Positions 51,801 to 57,164 of a DNA stretch of 64,000 nucleotides are shown piece by piece (the stretch's first letter is position 1; each line of letters begins with the position of its first letter). Source of the DNA: Patagioenas fasciata (Eukaryota > Chordata > Aves > Columbiformes > Columbidae); contig NC_092520.1 of NCBI RefSeq assembly GCF_037038585.1, positions 149,977,104-150,041,103 on the forward strand, in the 5' to 3' direction. Under the pieces are notes generated by a model. That model had not been told where the DNA came from. It saw only the letters and a program-made list of their open reading frames with translations, and searched no databases. The translations under genes were made by a program, and so were the position numbers.

Positions 51801-52115
51801 GGCCCTGGAATGGCAAGAAAATTCTCGGCACCGAGTCAGCTCTGTATCTCTATGACATCTTCCCTGGGTGCTACGCCCATCTCTGCAGCATCAGCTACCT
51901 CTTTAGGTCCCTTCACAAAGGCCATGTGCCCTCCACAGCAGTACGGTTACCCAGCAGCGTCTTTCGCCGCTCCGTGGAGTGGGACAGGTGGTCCGGCACA
52001 GCCGTCGCTCGGCCAGTTCCAGCCCGTAGGTGCCGCGTCTTTGCAAAGCTTCAGCATCAGCAATTTGCAAAAATCAATCAGCAACCCTCCAGGCTCCAAC
52101 CTGCGGACCACTTAG
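7836..52115 (+). CDS. WNK1: WNK1 serine/threonine kinase, exons 5-28 (5' part outside window)
   Basis: WNK1 is a chloride- and osmolarity-sensing cytoplasmic kinase that phosphorylates SPAK/OSR1, which then control NCC, NKCC and KCC cotransporters. I joined 24 constitutive exons: 7836-7924, 9030-9249, 9473-9809, 10914-11101, 19987-20058, 20662-20811, 21863-22336, 23444-23725, 24396-24487, 25059-25221, 25734-25850, 27624-27797, 28588-28639, 28807-28947, 29296-30716, 33243-33326, 37779-37865, 38524-38593, 40140-40219, 40777-41435, 42393-42595, 43720-43914, 50940-51127, 51801-52115. All are GT-AG, every phase joins, and the sum is 5853 nt (1951 codons with stop). The order of segments follows human WNK1 as I remember it, from GVKPASFDK in the kinase C-lobe to the C-terminal [11 protein letters not shown]. 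Numbering as human exons 5-28 is by homology. Exons 1-4 lie upstream. Optional cassettes are listed separately. Confidence 0.97.
9030..9249 (+). CDS. WNK1: WNK1 exon 6 (end of kinase, autoinhibitory/PF2-like domain)
   Basis: The 220-nt exon runs from [12 protein letters not shown], the end of the kinase fold, through the PF2-like domain [13 protein letters not shown] to DVAQEM. The FSF motif of the WNK autoinhibitory domain lies at 9199-9207. The acceptor is TGCTAG, with a weak pyrimidine tract; the donor is GTAAGT. Confidence 0.97.
9473..9809 (+). CDS. WNK1: WNK1 exon 7 (coiled coil and KLHL3 acidic degron)
   Basis: The 337-nt exon carries [13 protein letters not shown], then a charged coiled coil ([14 protein letters not shown]), a Ser/Thr-rich linker and the acidic motif [10 protein letters not shown] at 9740-9769. 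In mammals this acidic motif is recognised by KLHL3/CUL3, and its mutation causes familial hyperkalaemic hypertension. It is intact here. The exon ends in phase 1. Confidence 0.96.
10914..11101 (+). CDS. WNK1: WNK1 exon 8
   Basis: The 188-nt exon encodes [16 protein letters not shown] followed by a Gln/Ser-rich stretch ending PPAA, in phase 0. It is followed by two optional cassettes before exon 9. The human counterpart reads [16 protein letters not shown], by memory. Confidence 0.95.
12770..13130 (+). mobile_element. Degenerate CR1-type LINE remnant
   Basis: Diverged blocks match the CR1 3' region in order: GGGAGAGAATTCAGAGAAGAGTG at about 12780, GGAGAGAAGGCTG at 12889, AAGCCCAAATTGCAGCA at 12970, TCTAACCAACAAGGGCAGTT at 13016 and CTCCATCAGTGGAGATGTTT at 13048. 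The copy is much more eroded than the CR1 pieces at 1868 and 51210, so it is probably from an old subfamily. The edges are approximate. Confidence 0.6.
13398..13500. repeat. A/C-rich low-complexity tract
   Basis: Purely A and C-rich sequence made of AAACC and AACC-like words, interrupted by CACACA. Such tracts are common in bird introns. It is translatable only as a Lys/Thr/Asn/Pro string and is not a gene. Confidence 0.85.
14230..14487 (+). CDS. WNK1: WNK1 alternative exon between 8 and HSN2 (neural-type cassette)
   Basis: A 258-nt (86-codon) phase 0-0 cassette with acceptor CTTTAG and donor CCT|GTATGT. It encodes [16 protein letters not shown], a Ser/Pro-rich part, then the well-conserved [19 protein letters not shown] and [11 protein letters not shown]. 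The same segment precedes the HSN2 block in long human nervous-system isoforms, as I remember them. It is spliceable in or out without a frameshift. Confidence 0.9.
14488..16261 (+). other. Intron between the two exon-8 cassettes
   Basis: 1.8 kb of AT-rich noncoding sequence. I see no repeat family or supported exon. Confidence 0.6.
16262..17479 (+). CDS. WNK1: WNK1 HSN2 exon (large neural cassette)
   Basis: A 1218-nt (406-codon) phase 0-0 exon with acceptor GATACAG and donor CAG|GTTACA, which is weaker than its neighbours. It encodes [79 protein letters not shown], and [15 protein letters not shown] near the end, all recognisable from human HSN2. In humans this exon is included in sensory neurons, and its truncation causes hereditary sensory and autonomic neuropathy type II. 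The frame is open throughout. A 163-codon open frame on the opposite strand (16563-17054) is a shadow. Confidence 0.95.
17480..19986 (+). other. WNK1 intron before exon 9
   Basis: 2.5 kb of noncoding sequence. It contains an imperfect tandem duplication of about 47 bp (19186-19279, two copies sharing GGATCTGATAAA and CACAAAAATAA). I see nothing else in it. Confidence 0.6.
19186..19279. repeat. Imperfect two-copy tandem duplication
   Basis: Two adjacent copies of about 47 bp both contain GGATCTGATAAA followed after a short A-rich spacer by GTCACAAAAATAA or GCCACAAAAATAA. It is a small local duplication without apparent function. Confidence 0.65.
19987..20058 (+). CDS. WNK1: WNK1 exon 9
   Basis: A 72-nt exon encoding [17 protein letters not shown] and a Gln/His end, parallel to human QGQSQGQPSSSS. 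A second AG six bases inside (CTCTAG|ACACAG|GTAC) could serve as an alternative acceptor and drop two residues (Thr-Gln). The phase is 0-0. Confidence 0.92.
20662..20811 (+). CDS. WNK1: WNK1 exon 10
   Basis: A 150-nt phase 0-0 exon encoding a Gln/Ser/Thr-rich linker ([15 protein letters not shown] ... [13 protein letters not shown]). It matches human APPQQTVQYSLSQ ... VLPQVSAGKQ in position and composition. Confidence 0.92.
21863..22336 (+). CDS. WNK1: WNK1 exon 11 (proline-rich, alternatively spliced in mammals)
   Basis: A 474-nt phase 0-0 exon starting [20 protein letters not shown] and ending LPAGDALYQ. It is rich in Pro, Val and Gln. In mammals exons 11 and 12 are the variable proline-rich cassettes that differ between tissues. 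Their 0-0 phase here allows the same skipping. Confidence 0.95.
23444..23725 (+). CDS. WNK1: WNK1 exon 12 (PPxY-containing proline-rich cassette)
   Basis: A 282-nt phase 0-0 exon beginning [20 protein letters not shown]. The PPQY at 23462-23473 is a PPxY motif, a class bound by NEDD4-family WW domains. NEDD4-2 is reported to act on mammalian WNK1 isoforms that carry these proline-rich cassettes. [15 protein letters not shown] is also conserved with human. Confidence 0.94.
24396..24487 (+). CDS. WNK1: WNK1 exon 13
   Basis: A 92-nt exon encoding [13 protein letters not shown] and ending SSMD plus two bases of a Ser codon (phase 2). It corresponds to human STQGVSQVAPAEP ... LASSVDS. Confidence 0.92.
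25059..25221 (+). CDS. WNK1: WNK1 exon 14
   Basis: A 163-nt exon encoding [20 protein letters not shown], then a basic stretch [20 protein letters not shown] and RPKLRILN, where the second PF2-like (CCT-like) domain begins. It is almost identical to human. Confidence 0.97.
25734..25850 (+). CDS. WNK1: WNK1 exon 15 (second PF2-like domain)
   Basis: A 117-nt phase 0-0 exon encoding [19 protein letters not shown] and [15 protein letters not shown], the core of the second PF2-like domain. This fold type binds RFx(V/I)-like peptides in SPAK/OSR1 and WNKs. Confidence 0.97.
27624..27797 (+). CDS. WNK1: WNK1 exon 16
   Basis: A 174-nt phase 0-0 exon: [20 protein letters not shown] then [20 protein letters not shown]. 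It closes the second PF2-like domain and begins an acidic linker. Confidence 0.97.
28588..28639 (+). CDS. WNK1: WNK1 exon 17 (short)
   Basis: A 52-nt exon encoding [17 protein letters not shown] and ending in phase 1. The matching human segment is KLEGEFKQPIPASSMPQQI. Both splice sites are strong (TTACAG, GTAAGT). Confidence 0.94.
28807..28947 (+). CDS. WNK1: WNK1 exon 18 with SPAK/OSR1 docking motif RFIV
   Basis: A 141-nt exon encoding [20 protein letters not shown] and PVPESRL. RFIV at 28854-28865 is the first of four RFx(V/I) motifs in the C-terminal half, which dock the CCT domains of SPAK and OSR1. Confidence 0.97.
29296..30716 (+). CDS. WNK1: WNK1 exon 19 (large Ser/Thr/Pro/Val-rich exon)
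   Basis: The 1421-nt exon is the longest constitutive one here. It starts near [20 protein letters not shown], passes through a low-complexity Ser/Val/Pro/Ala region and ends with conserved [20 protein letters not shown] and [18 protein letters not shown]. The low-complexity part is diverged from human, while both ends are conserved. It begins in phase 1 and ends in phase 0. Confidence 0.96.
30717..33242 (+). other. WNK1 intron 19
   Basis: 2.5 kb of AT-rich sequence without recognisable repeats or exons. Confidence 0.6.
33243..33326 (+). CDS. WNK1: WNK1 exon 20
   Basis: An 84-nt phase 0-0 exon encoding [20 protein letters not shown] and FPGPSLTQ, nearly identical to human. Confidence 0.96.
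33327..37778 (+). other. WNK1 intron 20
   Basis: 4.5 kb, noncoding and AT-rich, with a G/T-rich then C-homopolymer stretch at 37543-37596. I recognise no repeat family or extra exon in it. Confidence 0.6.
37779..37865 (+). CDS. WNK1: WNK1 exon 21
   Basis: An 87-nt exon encoding [19 protein letters not shown] and ending TSAPAC at TGT|GTACGT. An overlapping GT two bases earlier (GTGTAC) would break the frame with exon 22, so 37865 is preferred. Confidence 0.93.
38524..38593 (+). CDS. WNK1: WNK1 exon 22
   Basis: A 70-nt exon encoding [20 protein letters not shown] and LKD, ending in phase 1. It aligns with the human segment VSMAAPTAITEAG. The acceptor is CTGTAG and the donor GTAAGA. Confidence 0.9.
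38594..40139 (+). other. WNK1 intron 22
   Basis: 1.5 kb of noncoding sequence with a small alternating AT/GT stretch (39887-39929). No exon was seen. Confidence 0.6.
40140..40219 (+). CDS. WNK1: WNK1 exon 23 (first part of an RFQV motif)
   Basis: An 80-nt exon encoding [17 protein letters not shown] and ending LQMGRFQ. The second SPAK/OSR1 docking motif RFQ|V is split by the intron after Gln (40211-40219 plus 40777-40779). Confidence 0.94.
40777..41435 (+). CDS. WNK1: WNK1 exon 24 with two RFx(V/I) motifs
   Basis: A 659-nt exon starting [12 protein letters not shown]. It carries RFQV at 41029-41040 and RFSV at 41065-41076, which dock SPAK/OSR1, then [20 protein letters not shown] and [10 protein letters not shown], the start of the C-terminal coiled coil. 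It ends in phase 2. Confidence 0.97.
41436..42392 (+). other. WNK1 intron 24
   Basis: 957 bp of noncoding AT-rich sequence with a short A run (41882-41894). Confidence 0.6.
42393..42595 (+). CDS. WNK1: WNK1 exon 25 (C-terminal coiled coil and basic stretch)
   Basis: A 203-nt exon encoding [20 protein letters not shown], the coiled coil associated with WNK-WNK interaction, followed by [19 protein letters not shown], a basic stretch that could act in nuclear import or lipid contact (inference). It ends in phase 1. Confidence 0.97.
42790..42831. repeat. Poly(T) tract
   Basis: About 40 nt of T broken by two C. It is a simple repeat in intron 25 with no attached element. Confidence 0.9.
43720..43914 (+). 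CDS. WNK1: WNK1 exon 26
   Basis: A 195-nt exon encoding [20 protein letters not shown] and [19 protein letters not shown], ending GPGQ plus the first base of a Gly or other codon (phase 1). It can join exon 27 directly or the 26a/26b cassettes. Confidence 0.96.
43915..45295 (+). other. WNK1 intron between exon 26 and cassette 26a
   Basis: 1.4 kb of noncoding sequence that contains the foldback element at 44280-44473. No other structure was recognised. Confidence 0.6.
44280..44473. mobile_element. Foldback hAT-type MITE (194 bp) with target-site duplication
   Basis: The two arms, about 90 nt each, are inverted copies with only about five differences, joined by a loop of about 12 nt (ATAGGAGTAGTT). 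The left end reads CAGGGGTGTCAAACTGATTT. The reverse complement of the right end reads CATGGAGTGTCAAACTGATT. TCTAGAC flanks both sides (44273-44279 and 44474-44480), seven of the eight bases expected for a hAT target-site duplication. The CAGGGGTGTC terminus is hAT-like. No transposase is present, so it is nonautonomous. Confidence 0.85.
45296..45367 (+). CDS. WNK1: WNK1 alternative exon 26a (neural-type cassette)
   Basis: A 72-nt phase 1-1 exon with acceptor CTCACAG and donor CTGA|GTACGC. It encodes [20 protein letters not shown] and RFL. It matches a segment found in mammalian nervous-system WNK1 isoforms between exons 26 and 27, as I recall it. It can be included alone or with 26b without a frame change. 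Confidence 0.9.
45368..47764 (+). other. Intron between cassettes 26a and 26b
   Basis: 2.4 kb of noncoding sequence with a T-rich run shortly after exon 26a (45420-45463). I see no further exon or known repeat. Confidence 0.6.
47765..47806 (+). CDS. WNK1: WNK1 alternative exon 26b (42-nt microexon-like cassette)
   Basis: A 42-nt phase 1-1 exon preceded by CTTCAG. It encodes [14 protein letters not shown], a basic Cys-containing peptide, and ends at A|GTAATT, a weak donor. Joined to exon 27 the next residues are RTSST. The human neural isoform carries the same peptide next to the 26a peptide, by memory. Read-through of the donor would reach a TGA 13 codons later. Confidence 0.88.
47807..50939 (+). 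other. Intron before WNK1 exon 27
   Basis: 3.1 kb of noncoding sequence. No repeat family or extra exon was recognised. Confidence 0.6.
50940..51127 (+). CDS. WNK1: WNK1 exon 27
   Basis: A 188-nt exon encoding [20 protein letters not shown] then [20 protein letters not shown] and DAMNLSGKK, ending SNYE in phase 0. [12 protein letters not shown] is strongly conserved among WNK C-termini. Confidence 0.97.
51210..51592 (-). mobile_element. CR1 LINE, antisense 3' fragment in intron 27
   Basis: On the + strand it begins with the CR1 3' end in reverse (ATAGAATCACAGAACAGTTT, GGTTGGAAGGGACC, TCCAACCCCCTGCCATGAGC) and continues through ATTTCTTCCTTATGTCTAAC to CAGGCTGAACAACCCCAAC. It is about 380 bp, 5'-truncated and well conserved, so relatively young. 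It ends about 210 bp before the last WNK1 exon. Confidence 0.95.
51801..52115 (+). CDS. WNK1: WNK1 exon 28, terminal coding exon
   Basis: The last coding exon starts [20 protein letters not shown] and ends [13 protein letters not shown] before TAG (52113-52115), which is essentially the human C-terminus. The acceptor is TTTCTTTCAG. Confidence 0.98.
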   Translation, partial: GPGMARKFSAPSQLCISMTSSLGATPISAASATSLGPFTKAMCPPQQYGYPAASFAAPWSGTGGPAQPSLGQFQPVGAASLQSFSISNLQKSISNPPGSNLRTT

Positions 52116-52921
52116 CCACGCTCGGAGACCACACTGGCTAGACCTCGGGACAGGACATGGGGAGGGAGATGGGGCCCTGTATCAACAACTAGTGCTGCAA
52201 TGAACTGGTAGCTTGCCAGACGGGGAATGAATTTCTCTTTTCCAACCATTGCTGTCAACTCTCTGTAAAGGGAGTTTCCCCACACACTTTGAAGGGGGAG
52301 GAGGATGATCAGCATCCTTATGATGGGACAGTGCTTTTGACCAAGGGGTTCTGCTCTTGTTTGGAACAAGAGCTGTGAAGAGGAGTCACTGGGTCAGTTA
52401 AATGCAGTCTTGCTGTACAATTTTTCTGTGGTTTGAGGCTGAATCCACACGTGTTGAGGTGGGAGAGCGGGCTCCTAGCATGAGGCTTTAGCACGCTTCT
52501 CGTCTCTCCCTGAAGATCCAAGCCCGGGAGAAAAGCTGTCCAAATCCCCCTCCTCTCCCTCTCCCCAGTCATATCTGGCTCCGAAATGGTGGGGCACACA
52601 AATGGACTTGCAGTGCAGCCCGTGCTTGATAGGTCATTACTGCTTTAAGTAAGATATTAACAGCTTTGACTGCAGCATTAGAGCAATTTAAATTGTTTAA
52701 AAATTTTAAAAAGTTCCCTGCGGACATGTACTTACCATCAGTTTTGATGTGGAAACACTGTGATATATAAATGTTGTTGGACAACAGTAGTTTAAAAATG
52801 AGTGGAATATAGAGGGTTAAAAAAGTTAAAAAGAAAAAAAATGGGAAAAAAAGCTAGCTATATCCTTATACTTATTGGAGACACTTTAACTTTTTCCTTT
52901 GTATTTTCATTGTATTAGATA

Positions 52922-52927
52922 AATAAA
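52922..52927 (+). terminator. Candidate proximal WNK1 poly(A) signal
   Basis: AATAAA about 810 nt after the stop codon, with T/GT-rich sequence downstream. It would give a shorter 3' UTR isoform. Confidence 0.4.
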
Positions 52928-54582
52928 TGTGAATGTAAAATTGTATAAATTAATGTACTTGAATACTTGTCTGTTCTCCCAGTATGCTTGCTGGATATTT
53001 TAGTGCCTTGGACTTCTCTTGCTTCTGCAGTTAGCGTCGTCTTCCCAGCAGACCCCCAGGTGGACAGAGGGCAAGTTCAGAGGAGGCTGGATTGTTTGTG
53101 CCTCGTGACTGGGACACTCGAGTTGATTTAGTGACGCCGTTACTGCTTGGAGTAGGTGCGTGGAGGGGGAAGTCATGGAGGCAGCGAGTTGGAGCAACAT
53201 TCTGTGTGTTGGGGAAACTTGTCCAGGTGGGCAGATTTGAAGTTGCTGGTGTGACAGGGGCCAGGTGGAGGCGGGACAGAGGGTTGTGGGTGAAGCTAAA
53301 CCGGGACTAACCAATATCGTCTACAGAGGCAGGAGGTGTGGACTGGAAACAGAGAGAGGATGGGGAGAACGTGTATCTTTGGGAAAGGCCCAACTTAAGA
53401 TGCAGTGTGACTCCACCTGCAAAGTGGTGAAGATGTTTGGTCAGGATATGACTTGAGGGAGAGGTGCCATTGCTTGTTGGCATGGGCTTGTCTGCTGGGA
53501 TTGCTTTTCTTACTTCTTTTTTTTTCTTTTTTTCTTTTAATTTTTTTTTTTTGGTAAAAATCCATTTAAGCCAGGAATAGACTGTCCTGGTGTGACGTCC
53601 ATTGCCGGCAATGGATGTACTTGAAACAGCCGGCATCAAAAAGTTTCCTCTGTCTTATTTGGAGGATTTACAATTTTGTTCACTCTTAACAAATTTCAAG
53701 CTGGTACCAGGACTGTAACTATCTTGTCACCTCTTTAGGAACTGTACTGTACCTTCTGCTTTAGTCATTCTCCCTTTTCATATTTAAAAAATACTGGTTT
53801 CCTCTTCAAAGTAAAAATAATACCAAGCCAGTATTTATGCAGTGCTGCAGAAAGCTGCGAAGGATGAGAGTCCTGCGTGCTGGTGCTGGGGAGCAGCTCA
53901 CCGATGCCCTGGAAGCTGGTGCATCACAGAGATGTTAGTTGCCTGAATTTGTTTTTTTCGTGGAGCCTTAATAGAGAGATTGTCTGTCTGCGGATGTTCT
54001 CACTCTTACTTTTACAAAGAAACACATCAGATCCATTCCTTTCCTGTCACTTCTGTTTTTTTAACAGCAGTTTTGGCAGCGGGGGCAGGTACAGGCTGGA
54101 GAGGAATGAAGGGCTGAGAGCGAAGGCCAGTGGCAAGGTGGCTGGGCTGCAAGTCCCTGAGATGTGGAGGTTTGTTCTTTGTAACTGAGGTGCAGGCTAG
54201 AGCCATGGGGTAAGAGGGGAGGCTCATGGGGTAGAAAGTGGGGGTGCCCACGGCTGAGTGAGACAGAGAAACCCCCGCTGTCCCTCCCCAGGGACGTGGG
54301 GAGGTTTTCCGAAGCGGTGCGAGGGGAGAGGCGTGCGCTGGGAAACGGGAGCAGCGACAAACCCGGGGCAGTAGTGGAACATGGGGAATATTCATGGCAG
54401 GGGAACCGATCAGCTGGATGCAGCACATGGTTATTTAATTTTGATCTAGTGAGTTTGAGGTTGTTTTTTCACTTAATGTTATGCAAGAACTGGTTTTATT
54501 TACCATTGATTTTTTTTTTTTGTTTGTTTGTTTTGTTTCCCCCCCCTTCTCCTCCTGTGGATGAATAACTGAAGTCTAGAGG

Positions 54583-54588
54583 AATAAA
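54583..54588 (+). terminator. Candidate distal WNK1 poly(A) signal
   Basis: AATAAA followed by a T-rich stretch (54607-54625). Confidence 0.4.
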
Positions 54589-54715
54589 CTAATGCTACTG
54601 AACTGTTAAATTATTTTGTTTAATATTACACTTTGAGTATCTTTTTCCACATACAATCTGTTTCTGAATTACAAGCGTTTTCTTTACATTATTTAACAAA
54701 TGTACACTGTAAAAA

Positions 54716-54738
54716 AATAAAAATAAAAAAAATAAACT
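54716..54738 (+). terminator. Cluster of AATAAA signals, likely 3' end of WNK1
   Basis: Three overlapping or adjacent AATAAA hexamers follow TGTACACTGT. This is the last strong cluster on the + strand before RAD52 sequence, so it is a reasonable distal end. Confidence 0.4.
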
Positions 54739-54759
54739 GAATTGAAACTTTGGGCTTCC

Positions 54760-56180
54760 CTGGCCGCAGTTAGTTGTATGTTTTGCACTAAACTCAGGCA
54801 CCGCGCTTCCTGCACGACTGCGCTTTGTGCTGCGATTTGTTTCCTTTGTAGAAACACTTAAGTCATTCAAATAAACCAAACCTGCTCTTGTTGAGCTCTG
54901 GGTTTTCTCGTTGAACAGCAGGTTCCAACTTCTCCATCTTCTTCCTGGAGTGATTTAACTGTTACCCGTTTATCACAGGGGAAGTACAAGAAACCCATTT
55001 AATGAGATTCTCCTCAAAAGCAGTTTATCAGCAGTCAGCCTTTGGCCTTTTAATAGAACACGCTGAAACAAGGTACAAGTGATTCAGAGAGTGGATCTTT
55101 GTGAGAGGAGGGGCCTGAGGGAAAGGGAGGGAGGTGTTGGGAAGGCCCCGTTCTGGGCACAGGAGAGTCCTGCTCCTTTCCTCTTGGGTCTGTACCCTCC
55201 TCTCTGGGGTGCTGAGAATAAACTTTTTAGTGTGGCTCTATAATACGAATTCCATCCCCAAATTTCCGACAGTGCCTGGTAAAGAGTGGAAGTATTTTAC
55301 GGGGTCATTCTCGAAACAGCGGTAGACTTGCAGGAATTATTTGGTATTTCTAAACACTAATTGCTGCTGCATTTCTTTCCATTTTAAGAACAGCTTCTGT
55401 TATGAGTCATGCTGCGCAAGGCCTTAAAGGGAAAAAAAAAAGCTCCAAGTATAAGTTTTACTGCCTCCTTAAAAGGGACCAATCCTGGGAGACTTATTGC
55501 GGTGACTCCTTGGAAAGGAGGCACAGGTCCATTTGCACCGTTTCTGTAAAAAAGCTGATGCAGTTGCGTTTGTATGAGACGTCTGGAGCAGCCTTGAATA
55601 CAGTAATTCTGAATGTCTGCACATTCCCTTCCTAACAGGTATCTGATTGCAGCAGCGAGTGCAATGACTCAAACATGTGGTATGTGTTTCTTCCCTGAGC
55701 TGTCCTGAAGGCAGCACTGAATTGGAGAGAAGTTAGTATGGTGAAATATGAAACCATTTTCTAGACGTAATCTATTACAGTGAATTAAAATCTGTCCTAT
55801 CTTTCCATGCTGAAGTCAGTCCTTGTTCTTTGTCCTGTTGAGGAACTGGATAGCAGAGCATCTTCTAAGCAAAAAGGACCGATTAAGTGGTGAAGGTTAA
55901 GTAGGAGGAACAGGAATAAATGCTGAATACTTCAAATGTATTTACACGGGGGTTGCTTTAAGAGACTTGAACAGATAGAGCAGTGATGGCAAAGCATGGG
56001 AACAAGGTCCTGTTTGAAGTCTGACATTGATTTTGGGGTTGGATTAATCAAAGAGTTTGTGTGATGTATTTTTTTTTTCCAGGTCTAGCTCTAACTTCCA
56101 GTCCTGCAGTATCATCCTCCTTGTCTCAAGCACTGCACTTCTGAAAAATACTACTGTGTCCAGTTAAAGTACTGCTTAAA
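54760..56180. other. Intergenic region between convergent WNK1 and RAD52
   Basis: About 1.4 kb with no supported gene or repeat family. One acceptor-like site with a strong pyrimidine tract lies at 56064-56082, followed by a 20-codon open frame. I treat it only as a curiosity. Confidence 0.5.
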
Positions 56181-57105
56181 AACTCTTTATTTGACCTTCT
56201 TACTGGAAAGAACAGCTGTTGCTTTGCTCAGACGTTTAAAACCCACTTGCAGTTTTCCGTTGCCCAGATTCAAGAGAATGCAAAGCTGTACAGACGTGGT
56301 GGGAGCCTCTTGAGCTTCCTCCTCATAAAAGGTCAGAATATGTTTGCTTCTCTGAGTTTGTTAAACAGGAAATGAGTTGTAAAGATTTGAAGGGTATAGA
56401 GGCACAAACAGCTACAAGTGTGGATAGTTTTTCAAAATTTCATGTTTATTTTTATTTTGGAAGTTTGTTTAAAAACAAACGTTCGGCTCCCGTTCATTTT
56501 ACAAAGGGTCCAAGCAAACCCTGCCCGAGGTGCAGCAGCCTCAGCGCACTCCTGACCCTGCTGCTGCTGCAGGGAATCCCACAGGGCTGCAGAATGAGCT
56601 GAGGAGGAACAACGGGCTCTGACCCCGTTTGCGCAGCTGCAGAGTGAACAGGTGAGCTGTGCAGCAGGGGCTGCTGCTGCTTTGCACGCTCAGCTGCGCT
56701 GAACAAGACCACAGCTCCTGGGCTTTGTCATCTGACCATTACCCACCCCCCTCCTCATTTTACTGAAAAATCTGTGTGCTGAAATGCAACACTGAGGGAG
56801 AAAGATGCTACAAATTGCATCTCATTTTAAATATTCTATTGCCATTTCAGGCAACATTTGTGTAATATCAGCTTGTAATACAGCCACAAGTCTAGTGCTG
56901 CAGAAGCACAAATGATTGCTCTTTCATCTGAAACATGTAATAACCTCGAAGTACATGAAGCTCTTGTTGGCTGTATTACGCTCTTCTGTGTTGCTTCACA
57001 TACAGGAAAACCCATTAATGCGTTAGACTTCCTCACATAATTCGAACAGCCAACTCCAGTCTGCTGATGTAATCCAGTCTGGAGGTAATGACACCACCAG
57101 GTGTC
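56181..57105 (-). other. RAD52: RAD52 3' UTR (extent inferred)
   Basis: The minus-strand sequence after the stop has AATAAA at 56456-56451 and 56450-56445, and again at 56191-56186. Either could end the transcript. Confidence 0.5.
56445..56456 (-). terminator. Candidate RAD52 poly(A) signals
   Basis: Two adjacent AATAAA hexamers on the minus strand, about 650 nt after the RAD52 stop. Confidence 0.4.
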
Positions 57106-57164
57106 CTACGTAGGTTCCAGCCTCCTTTTCTTCAAGCTTTGACTTCTCCTGTAGGGGCTGCACT
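57106..57164 (-). CDS. RAD52: RAD52 terminal coding exon with C-terminal NLS
   Basis: A 59-nt coding exon after acceptor [26 protein letters not shown] and TAG. Human ends SHRKSQDMKKRKYDPS. The basic KKRR agrees with the C-terminal nuclear localisation signal. It is too short to be found as an open frame alone. Confidence 0.92.

Larger units (their letters stand above)
52116..54745 (+). other. WNK1: WNK1 3' UTR (extent inferred)
   Basis: About 2.6 kb follow the stop without a supported gene. Candidate poly(A) signals lie at 52922, 54583 and 54716-54738. The length is comparable to the long mammalian WNK1 3' UTR. Open frames on either strand here are short and lack splice or homology support. 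Confidence 0.6.

Noticed and set aside
51764-52141. 125-codon + frame overlapping the last WNK1 exon
   Set aside because: It is another frame of exon 28. The true frame matches the conserved WNK1 C-terminus.
54027-54428. Pro/Ser-rich minus-strand frames of 121-133 codons in the WNK1 3' UTR
   Set aside because: Two overlapping frames in a GC-rich patch, no homology recognised, no splice sites or promoter; most likely chance.
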